DNA of 64,000 nt from Improbicoccus pseudotrichonymphae (GTDB lineage: Bacteria > Bacillota > Clostridia > Oscillospirales > Acutalibacteraceae): contig AP027924.1 in NCBI GenBank assembly GCA_036322855.1, positions 620,001-684,000 on the forward strand. Reading direction: 5' to 3'. Position numbers and translations under genes: made by a program. Positions 57,024 through 64,000 of this stretch are shown in pieces (position 1 is the stretch's first letter; every line of letters starts with the position of its first letter). The notes beneath the pieces were generated by a model, which was not told the DNA's origin, made no database searches, and saw only the letters and a program-made list of their open reading frames with translations.

Positions 57024-58253
57024 TTAATTTATCAAATTAGTAATCTCGTTCTTATATTTTTCAACACCGTCTTGATTAAACGGGTTCACGCCGAGCATGT
57101 ACGCTGAAAGGGCACACGATTGTTCAAAAAATAAAATTAAATTTCCCAATTCGAATTCTGAAAACTCTTTTATTTTTATAACAAAGCACGGAATATCAGC
57201 CTTAGAATGCGCCAAAACGGTGGCCTCAAATATCTTTGAATTTAAATATTGCATAGATTTGTTTTTTAATCGTATGTTGCCATAACATCCGTTTGGCAAT
57301 TTAAAATCACTAATAGAATTTTCGTTGAAAATGAATGTTTCGAATAGAATTTTTGAGCCTTCCTGTATATATTGGCCCAAAGAGTGAAGATCTGTCGAAA
57401 ATATTGCAGATGCAGGAAAAATACCCTTGCCTTCTTTTCCCTCGCTCTCTCCAAAAAGTTGCTTCCACCATTCAAAAAAACCTAGAATTCTTAAATTAAA
57501 TCCCGCCAGAATTTCAATTTTTTTGCCTTTTTCGTATAAAATGTTTCTTATAACGCTGTACTTAAAGCTCATCTCGTTTTTTTGTCTAGAATTTTTAAAA
57601 TCCAAAGCACCATCTATTATTTTTTTGATATTCACTCCGGTTAAGGACAATGGAACCAATGATGCGGCCGTAAAAAACGAAAACCTTCCACCTATGTTCG
57701 AAGGTATCTCAAATGATTTGTAATCAAATTCATCGGCTTGTTTGCGTAAATCACCTTTATACTTATCGGTTATGATAATTATTCTGTTTTTACTTTCGGC
57801 ACCGTATTTTTTCTTGATAATATCAACAAAAATTTCGGTACAAACGGACGTTTCCAAAGTTTTTCCGGATTTTGAAACCACAATCAAATATGTATTTTTA
57901 TCCTCGCATTTCTTTAGTATATCACAAACATATTCAGAATCCAGAATATTCCCTGCAAAGCATACTTCCGGGCCACCGACAGGTTTTAAAAAATCAAGTG
58001 CCATTTTGGTTCCCATATAAGAACCGCCTATACCTATGATAACTATCAATTCGGCTTTGTTGTATATCGTTTCGGCAAAATCGAAAATATTTTGACAATC
58101 AAAGTTTTCAAAACAGTTGATCCATCCTAACATATCTGAACCCGGACCATTTCTATTTTTCAAAAGATTATGGGCAAATTCAAATTTTGCCTCATGATTT
58201 TGGTAATCTGATTTTTTAATATATTTGTCCAGAAAAATATCAACTAATAACAT
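57024..58253 (-). CDS. pgi: glucose-6-phosphate isomerase
   Basis: A 409-residue glycolytic enzyme that converts glucose-6-phosphate and fructose-6-phosphate. IGIGGSYMGTKMAL, VVSKSGKTLET, GGRFSFFTAAS and FSTDLHSLGQYIQEG are present. It is slightly shorter than typical bacterial Pgi (about 450), consistent with trimmed termini. AAAGGG precedes ATG. It forms a run with nfo and the metallophosphoesterase. Confidence 0.95.
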   Translation of the reverse strand: MLLVDIFLDKYIKKSDYQNHEAKFEFAHNLLKNRNGPGSDMLGWINCFENFDCQNIFDFAETIYNKAELIVIIGIGGSYMGTKMALDFLKPVGGPEVCFAGNILDSEYVCDILKKCEDKNTYLIVVSKSGKTLETSVCTEIFVDIIKKKYGAESKNRIIIITDKYKGDLRKQADEFDYKSFEIPSNIGGRFSFFTAASLVPLSLTGVNIKKIIDGALDFKNSRQKNEMSFKYSVIRNILYEKGKKIEILAGFNLRILGFFEWWKQLFGESEGKEGKGIFPASAIFSTDLHSLGQYIQEGSKILFETFIFNENSISDFKLPNGCYGNIRLKNKSMQYLNSKIFEATVLAHSKADIPCFVIKIKEFSEFELGNLILFFEQSCALSAYMLGVNPFNQDGVEKYKNEITNLIN

Positions 58254-58277
58254 TGATTAACCCTTTGTTTAAATTTT

Positions 58278-58673
58278 TTAAACGTATTTAACTCGAAAAT
58301 AGTTATTTATTTTTTTTATTTTTAATTTAAATTCTTGTTCGCCCAAAGAAATGCAAATCTCGGCTTTGTTTTTGCCTTTCGGAATTTCGGTTTCCATTAA
58401 TTTGTGTATGATAATATAAAAGTATTTTCTCAAATTTTTTTCATTAGTTTTTTTTAAGATAAAAGACTTGAATTTTTCTTCTATTTCGACTTTTATATTC
58501 TTTTCTGTTTCGACACTAGATTTCAAATTCTCGAATTCCTCGATTGAATTCACAAACGCATTGGCGTTATAATTAAAATTAGAGTCTATACCCATTACTT
58601 CTATTTTATTTACAAAAATCATCAGGATGAATATAAGCAAAAATAACGATGATTTCAATACACAGATTTTCAT
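58278..58673 (-). CDS. small exported or anchored hypothetical protein
   Basis: A 131-residue protein: an N-terminal signal or anchor (ICVLKSSLFLLIFILMIFV), then a charged helical and beta region (KVEIEEKFKSFILKKTNEK, AEICISLGEQEFKLKIKKI). No family recognised. ATG 58673 has a weak GGTGT site. It is divergent from rsmA, with an 88-base shared promoter region, and is followed by pgi after 24 bases. Confidence 0.6.
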   Translation of the reverse strand: MKICVLKSSLFLLIFILMIFVNKIEVMGIDSNFNYNANAFVNSIEEFENLKSSVETEKNIKVEIEEKFKSFILKKTNEKNLRKYFYIIIHKLMETEIPKGKNKAEICISLGEQEFKLKIKKINNYFRVKYV

Positions 58674-58761
58674 GTCAACACCATTAAATTAAAATATTTA
58701 GTAATATTCTAACATAATTTTAATGTAATTTCAAGTATTTTTTAAAAAAATTTTAATAAAA

Positions 58762-59652
58762 ATGATGTATAATCCTTACAATATAGATTCAATTAAAAAT
58801 ATACTGAGAGTTCACGGCGCAAAGCCCTTGAAACAATTAGGGCAGAATTTTTTGGTTGATTTTGAAACTTGCGAAAAGATTTCTGTATGTGCACTTGATC
58901 GTTCATCAAGCGCTAAGAAGAATATGGTGGTTGAAATCGGTCCTGGCCTAGGTTCTTTAACTTTGAGTCTTTTGAAAAAATTCGATCGTGTTTGTGCTAT
59001 TGAATTTGACAAGATATTATTTGAAATATTAAATAAAAAATTAATATCTTGCGAAAAATTTAATTTAGTTAATCAAGATGCATTAAAATTTGATTTTAAA
59101 AACTTAATACACAGTTTATCAAATTATAATTTAAGTGTTTGCTCGAATTTGCCGTATTATGTAACTTCTCCTATATTGTCATTACTTTTTGAAAATAGTA
59201 TTTCGAATTCAAATATCATAAATTTTAATTCGATTGTGGTTATGGTTCAAAAAGAGGTCGGCGAGAGATTATTGGCACAATTAGGTGAACGTGCATGTGG
59301 TTTTTTAACGCTTTTGGTTCAAACGTATTCCAAACCAAAAAAATTATTTGACGTTTCTAAAGATTATTTTTATCCTTCGCCTTCGGTAGATTCAACGGTC
59401 ATTTTTTTTGAAATCAGAAATGATAATTTCCGAAAAATTAGAAATAAAGAAAATTTCTTTAAAATTTCCAAATTATTATTTTCAGAAAGAAGAAAGACGA
59501 TACTTAATAATTTGAATAAAAAAATTATATTTAATAAAGATAAATTGTCACAAATTCTTAAAAACATAAATGTAAATCCAAATCTAAGAGCAGAAAATTT
59601 AAATTTTGAAGATTTTTTGAATATCTATAATGTTTGTGCGGAACGTTCCTAA
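58762..59652 (+). CDS. rsmA: 16S rRNA (adenine-1518/1519) dimethyltransferase
   Basis: A 296-residue KsgA/RsmA family methyltransferase acting late in 30S assembly. PLKQLGQNFLVD, VVEIGPGLGSLTLSLL (SAM motif I), SNLPYYVTSPIL (NLPY catalytic motif) and the C-terminal helical domain (RRKTILNNL) are present. The last residues (CAERS) may come from an inserted element: the sequence GTGCG at 59636 begins a probable group II intron fragment. Confidence 0.93.
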   Translation: MMYNPYNIDSIKNILRVHGAKPLKQLGQNFLVDFETCEKISVCALDRSSSAKKNMVVEIGPGLGSLTLSLLKKFDRVCAIEFDKILFEILNKKLISCEKFNLVNQDALKFDFKNLIHSLSNYNLSVCSNLPYYVTSPILSLLFENSISNSNIINFNSIVVMVQKEVGERLLAQLGERACGFLTLLVQTYSKPKKLFDVSKDYFYPSPSVDSTVIFFEIRNDNFRKIRNKENFFKISKLLFSERRKTILNNLNKKIIFNKDKLSQILKNINVNPNLRAENLNFEDFLNIYNVCAERS

Positions 59653-59925
59653 CTGAAAAGGTTAGGCACTAGATGGAAAGCGAAAGCTCAAAGTTTAGGA
59701 GAACTGATAATCCGATAAGTAAGGAATGATGGAGTAACGCCCTAAAATGCTCACACTAATACTCAGACTGGCGAGAGAAGCCGTCAGAGACTAGGTGAAG
59801 TCGGCAGAAGTAGTCCTAAGTCAAATAAACAGGAAAGTAAAGATTGGTACAAAAGCGACTAGAGTCCGCCTGTCAAGAAAACTTGCACTAATAGATAAGG
59901 AATACGATATGACGGGTGTCTAAAA
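59636..59925 (+). mobile_element. probable group II intron fragment (5' domain I part)
   Basis: The segment begins GTGCG, the group II intron 5' consensus. It is unusually structured and less AT-rich than its surroundings: CCTAAC/GTTAGG hairpin, GCGAAAGC tetraloop, GGCGAGAGAAGCC, and a GTGAAGTCGGCAGAAG block that resembles the region before intron-encoded reverse transcriptases. No reverse transcriptase or domain V follows; an IS1-type end starts at about 59960. It is therefore a truncated copy sitting at the last codons of rsmA. The assignment is from memory of intron patterns. Confidence 0.45.
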
Positions 59926-59959
59926 AATATCTATGGTTAGAATAGTTGAAAAAAAATCG

Positions 59960-60118
59960 GGAGTGTTATTAAATTAGCTATAGTTTGATATGATGTTATT
60001 CGAAAGAAGCTGGTAATATTATTGTATTGCAAAAATATATTGCAAATAAAAGCACTTAAAAGCTGGATTTATAAGCGGAGAACAACGTTATTTATGCAAA
60101 GAGTGTGGTTGTAAATTT
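59960..60118 (+). mobile_element. IS1-family fragment (left end)
   Basis: It starts with the same terminal sequence as the element at 8918-9671 (GGAGTGTTATTAAA, TAGCTATAGTTTGATATGAT). The transposase 5' part is decayed, ending in the zinc-ribbon region (YLCKECGCKF equivalent), where a second copy joins. Confidence 0.65.
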
Positions 60119-60543
60119 GGGAGTGTTATTCAAATAAGCTATATGCATCATCTTATTGACGTGAACTGCTGTATAAAGCATGATTGTTAAATCTATCATA
60201 TTGAGAGATCTTGAGACCACACCAAGTTTTACGAAGAAAGTGGGCAGACCAATGTCTTTGAGGCATGTTATTACTATCGATTAAATGAGTTTGCATTTGG
60301 TTTTGAATAAGCTTTTGGCGAAATTAAGTTGCGATATGAATGTTATTTATCGCTGAAATAAACCTCAACATTCCAGAGTTTTAGCCGTTTGTAGAGCTTG
60401 ATAAATGTGTTTATGTCTAGATCTTCGCACTCCTAATCAATGAGTTGACGGGTAAAATAGGCCTTCCAAATCCAAACTGCCTTTTTTGAGTGCAAGTAAT
60501 GCCACATTTCGTTTGGCTCGATTATTACCGATTCTCTTTTAGG
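60119..60543 (-). mobile_element. IS1-family fragment (3' half of transposase), truncating cassette 3
   Basis: A minus-strand copy closely similar to 8918-9350, beginning with GGAGTGTTATTCAAATA. It contains the transposase catalytic region with frameshifts and breaks off at AGGTT (60543), where cassette 3 starts. The coiled-coil protein reads into it for its last six residues. Confidence 0.7.
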
Positions 60544-61564
60544 TTCCCCCTCACTAAAAAACCTTTATCAAGCAATTCTTGAGATACAAAAAGAAACAAA
60601 CTTCCTTTTTCTTCATCTTCTTTATCTAAAAGAAAAATAACAATATTAGTAAAACGAAAATTAGGTCCAACCTTTTGGTCACTAACCAAAAGTTCTTCCG
60701 AATATTTTTTTAATTGCGATGCTCTTGTTATCCCTTTTTCCCCAAATTCCCTTGATTTCGACAATAAACAACCAAGTCTCTCTTCAAAAATACTCAAAAC
60801 ACATTTAGAATAATCGCTTAATTGTTTGTAATCATTATCTCTATCATAATCTAGTTTTGATGGATTACGCTTCATCGAAATGAACACTAGATCATAATAT
60901 GCAAGTTGTTTATTGTTCTCGTTATCAGTAAAATGAATGCCCATTGTACTCGTCACATCAGTCAAGTTTCTAAAAAATGTTCTACCATGTATTTTTACTC
61001 TTTCTCCCACATTAAAAGTAATACATTCAGTTCCAAGATATTTTTTTTTCTCTACTCTTGCATCACTTTCTGTAATAGGTTTATAAATTTCTTCAAGTTC
61101 TTTATTTTTTTCTTCAAGTTCTTTCTTTAATCTTTTGTTTTCCTCATTATCTTTTTCGAGTTCTTCAATTCTTTTGAGTTTTTCATTTAATCTTTCGATT
61201 TCCTTATTTTTAGATTTTAAATCTTTATTTTTAGTTACATAAAACCACCAATTAACCGCAGCGGCAAGAAATAAAATAATATCTAAACTAATTCCTATTA
61301 AACCTGAACTATTATTTTCTTTGCTTTTGATGTCTTTTACTTCTTCTCCTCCTTCTTCTTCTTCTTCTTCTTTTTCAGACCCATCTGCAGCTGGATTATT
61401 ATCAATGCCCTTATCCGAAACAAATTCCCTATTGTCCGAATTTGGATTGGCCCCGACAAAAGACTGACAACACATAATAATAGCTAAGATAGAAGAGATT
61501 ATCTTATTATTTTTACTAATCTTCTTGCTATTTTTATTTTCACCTATCCCATTGCTTTCTTTTT

Positions 61565-61568
<4 letters not shown>
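60525..61568 (-). CDS. coiled-coil signal/anchor protein with unknown C-terminal domain (cassette 3)
   Basis: A 347-residue protein with the shared N-terminus (MKKESNG, signal-like IISSILAIIMCCQSFVGA), a Glu run, a membrane span (about 92-115), a coiled coil (about 118-165) and a C-terminal domain of about 180 residues (YLGTECITFNVGERVKI, FISMKRNPSKLDYDRD) that I do not recognise. ATG 61568 has GGGAGA upstream. The last residues (NLKENR) come from IS1-type sequence, so the natural C-terminus is lost. The MCCQSFVGA motif is identical to cassette 1. Function unknown; it belongs to the same candidate effector set. Confidence 0.65.
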
Positions 61569-61669
<101 letters not shown>

Positions 61670-61699
61670 ATTTTACCTCCAAAAAGTGCTGATAAATTA

Positions 61700-61727
61700 A
61701 TTATAGCATTTTGAATTTTGATATCAA
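61700..61727 (-). promoter_or_regulatory. promoter of GA-leader cassette 3
   Basis: TTGATA (61727-61722), 16 bases, TATAAT (61705-61700) on the minus strand; one mismatch in the -35 box relative to the other two cassettes. Confidence 0.8.
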
Positions 61728-61765
61728 ACAGAATTATGCGAAGCATTTTAATGCGACACCATTTA

Positions 61766-61804
61766 GCGGCGACTTTGTCTCCGCAGGAGACAACTTAGAG
61801 CCGC
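61766..61804. repeat. dispersed structured repeat, copy d, upstream of cassette 3
   Basis: GTCTCC-GCA-GGAGAC (61777-61791) nested in GCGGC/GCCGC. Hairpin B is only half present: it runs TTTCACCCGTTTCTTCTATT and is cut by the IS5-type element at 61838. Confidence 0.75.
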
Positions 61805-61837
61805 GATTTCTTTGGGTTTCACCCGTTTCTTCTATTA

Positions 61838-62658
61838 GAGCCTGTTCCCACTAAAAAATTGATACAAAAACAAGAGCGAGTTGTATAAATCCAATGAACA
61901 TAATATCTAATTTTTCAAATCTACAAAATATACGACGAAATCCACAAATTCGTCGAAAAAGACGTTCAATTTCATTACGCCTTTTATAGAAGAGTTTTAT
62001 CGTATTCCCAAGGTTTTTTACGATTTTTCTTAGGAGGCACAATAGGACTAAAATTAAGTATTTGAGCAGTATATCGAGTAAGATCATCTTCATAAGCTCT
62101 GTCCATAACTAAAGGTATTAGTTATCAGGTTTATCTACCGTTTCCATAAGAAGTCTTCCATGCGGTGCATCATGACACTGGCCTTCACTTAAAATAAAAT
62201 CAACAACTCTTTTTTCATTTGCGCATATCATATGAACTTTTGTAGTTAGCCCGCCTTTAGAGCGTCCTATGGCTTGTTTTCCGTTTTTTTAAAGCCCCAC
62301 AAGCGTCTGTGTGTACTTTGACGCTTCTAGAATCCATAAATAAAGCCTCGGGATTAATTTTAAGAACATTTTGTACGTGCAATTCTCTAAATAATTTTTC
62401 AATAATACCGACCTCAACCCAACGCCTAAAACGCTTGTATATCACGTGCCAATTTCCAAATTCAGACGGCAGTTTCCTCCATTTACAGCCGTTTTCACAG
62501 ATATACAGTAATGCATTTATAAACACCAGATTGTTTACTGCCACATTACCTCTTTGTACATGCAATAAATTTTTAATTTTTTCATATCCTTCTTCTGTTA
62601 TTTCCATCTATTTTATTATAGTATTTTTTGTTTATTTTTTTTTAGTGGGAACAGGCTC
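61838..62658 (-). mobile_element. IS5-family insertion sequence, broken transposase
   Basis: About 821 bp with 20-base inverted ends (GAGCCTGTTCCCACTAAAAA) flanked by TA on both sides. On the minus strand 62607-62257 encodes the N-terminal part (WRKLPSEFGNWHVIYKRFRRW, ALFMDSRSVKVHTDA with the first Asp). The C-terminal part continues in other frames (MDRAYEDD-like, RRNEIERLFRRICGFRRI). Frame changes near 62280 and later suggest inactivation, unless the first is a programmed frameshift. Confidence 0.85.
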
Positions 62659-62691
62659 TAGATTGCAAAGAGCCAAAAAGGTTAATTCTTT

Positions 62692-62892
62692 TTAAAACAT
62701 CTTAAAGAAATAAATTTCCAGATTATAGAAATTAATCAAGAGATATCAGACGAAATATCAAACAAAGGAATATTAAGTAAAAGAAGTTTAGATGATTGCA
62801 GACATATCGCATCGGCAATTGTCTCGAATTGTAACATAACAGTATCTTGGAATTTTAAGCATATATATTTAATATTAAGACAATTTAGTTAG
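62692..62892 (+). pseudogene. PIN-domain toxin fragment (C-terminal part)
   Basis: The frame ending at TAG 62890-62892 reads KGILSKRSLDDCRHIASAI and TVSWNFKHIYL, the conserved second half of a PIN-domain protein (VapC-like RNase; Asp of LDD and the SWNFKH motif). The first half, with the first active-site Asp, is absent because of the IS5-type insertion on the left. No antitoxin gene is visible. Confidence 0.6.
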
Positions 62893-63613
62893 GGCCTATT
62901 CACGCGAAATATAATATGGTAGAACATGAAATACGAGAATAACAGTTGGAAAATATAAGAGAATAGAAAATTTGTTTCCAATTTGCATGTTCTTGAAAAT
63001 GGGTGTAAACATCACAGTTTAGGGAAATAACTGACATACGATTTATATGAGTATTAATCGTTGGACTAAAAACGTAACGCCAGAAAAAGTGTTCAAATAC
63101 TTGCAAGGTAATGTAATGATTTCGTTAAAAAGTCGGATATTTTCTCTAGATTCTAGGTACGTAAAAGCTTTAGAAAAGGCAAGCAAACAAACAATCAGCA
63201 AGACAAAGAGAGACCGGAATACAAAAAATTCATATGATTTGCGGAGTAAAAGATCCTGTGATTTTTATGCTCTCGCTTGGTCAAAATGGCGATGCATTTG
63301 GAGAAAAGATGATTTCGAAGAAAAAAGCTAAAAAGAAGAAATATTACTTATGAATAGCATACGAAGAAGACAAAACTCGAAATTTGGCTAAAGATTCGGG
63401 TTTTTAAATTGTTTCACCTAAATAAAATCGTAAAAAACCCTGGTTATGTGATAAAATTTTATACAAAAAACGTAATGAAGTCGAACGGATATTTCGTAGA
63501 TTATTTAGGTTTCGTCGCATTTTTACACGTTATGACAAGCTCGATTTAATGTACATTTCTTTTCTTTATCTTGCCTTTATTTTTGATGTTTTATTTCATG
63601 TGAACAGGCTCTA
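62893..63613 (+). mobile_element. decayed IS5-like element
   Basis: The ends are imperfect inverted repeats (GGGCCTATTCACGCGAAATA against AGAGCCTGTTCACATGAAATA read inward). The interior has fragments of an IS5-type transposase: VKDPVIFMLSLGQNGDAFGE, and at the end RNEVERIFRRLFRFRRIFTR-like, with stops and frameshifts throughout. A further 200 bases (63614-63830) contain more transposase-like debris and no intact gene. Confidence 0.6.
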
Positions 63614-63831
63614 ATAAACATCACAGTTTATTTTTCAAAATTTCTGCTGCGAGTAAAAGGTGTTCAAGAAATTCTAAATGTCATTGCGAATCGTATGAGC
63701 ATCCATGCCAGGAGATTAGCTCCTTAAAGACGTACAATTCAAACTCTGATTATGCTATTTTTGGCGCTTTGGACGGAAATGACACGCAATTCTCAACATA
63801 GCGGTTCTTCGTGAATTTATAGACAAAATCA

Positions 63832-64000
63832 TTATATAACTTTAAATTTTTTAATATGAACACTCAAAACAGCGATGTCAGAAGGGTTGACACCGGAGAT
63901 TTTTGAGGCTTCCAGAATGTTTTCAGGTTTAAATCTTGCTAATTTTTCTCTCGCTTCAAAACTTAAATTTTTTATGTCTGAGTAAACTATGTTTTCGGGT
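63832..64000 (-). CDS. mnmG: C-terminal end of tRNA modification protein MnmG (cut by window)
   Basis: The minus-strand frame reading in from the right edge encodes about 55 residues: NIVYSDIKNLSFEAREKL, RFKPENILEASKISGV and NPSDIAVLSVHIKKF, then TAA. This matches the C-terminal SmpB/MnmE-binding helical end of MnmG (GidA), which with MnmE modifies U34 of tRNAs. The rest of the gene lies outside the window. Confidence 0.85.
   Translation of the reverse strand, partial: PENIVYSDIKNLSFEAREKLARFKPENILEASKISGVNPSDIAVLSVHIKKFKVI

Overview
The window is strongly AT-rich. It carries clostridial housekeeping genes (gyrA, holA, spoIIE, a PASTA-type Ser/Thr kinase beside rlmN, rsmA, pgi, endonuclease IV, the end of mnmG), a tmRNA and tRNA-Lys(UUU). 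TGA behaves as a stop codon. There are many decayed insertion sequences, frameshifted genes and short tandem duplications, and several proteins built from eukaryotic-type domains (a Ras/Rab-like GTPase, a kinase, a pseudokinase). Together these suggest a genome-eroding, host-associated member of the Clostridia, perhaps an intracellular symbiont. That lifestyle is an inference; no 16S rRNA lies in the window.

Layout. 1-3.2 kb: a gene end, an IS1-type remnant, asnB, a small membrane peptide and tmRNA. 3.5-4.9 kb: the first 'GA-leader cassette', encoding a Ras/Rab-like GTPase. 5.0-36.9 kb: a degraded siphovirus (HK97-type) prophage read on the minus strand. It holds replication genes (initiator, DnaC-like ATPase, frameshifted ligase, truncated RusA), HNH nuclease, a ParB-methyltransferase broken by a 16-bp duplication, terminase, portal, protease, capsid, connectors, tail genes with a -1 frameshift signal, tape measure, Dit, Tal and a fibre. 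I saw no integrase, repressor, holin or lysin. Two cargo blocks interrupt it: (i) 25.7-31.4 kb, five related WHH-type nuclease-like genes in an A-B-A-B-C order, a SUKH-like candidate immunity gene and a secreted repeat protein; (ii) 8.8-12.8 kb, nested IS1-type elements, an LRR-like secreted protein and a eukaryotic-like kinase with its own promoter. 37-39 kb: a broken exported gene and a membrane pseudokinase. 39.2-50.1 kb: prkC, rlmN, an ABC ATPase, gyrA, holA, spoIIE and azlCD. 50.2-52.1 kb: a long inverted repeat and the second GA-leader cassette. 52.3-59.7 kb: tRNA-Lys, PASTA/bitopic membrane genes, a metallophosphoesterase, nfo, pgi and rsmA. 59.6-63.6 kb: a probable group II intron fragment, IS1- and IS5-type debris, the third GA-leader cassette and a PIN fragment. 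63.8-64 kb: the 3' end of mnmG.

The most unusual feature is a family of three cassettes (4.9-3.5 kb, 50.8-52.1 kb, 61.8-60.5 kb). Each has a structured hairpin repeat, a near-consensus promoter, a short leader ORF running through a GA dinucleotide repeat, and then a protein with the same N-terminus and signal-like segment but a different body. The three repeats place the leader in three different frames relative to the downstream start: fused in frame, stopping on the start codon (ATGA), or overrunning it. This looks like a slippage-tuned expression or localisation switch for a modular set of candidate effectors. The second highlight is the duplicated A-B nuclease-like gene pair in the prophage, whose paralogues lack different His residues of the motif.
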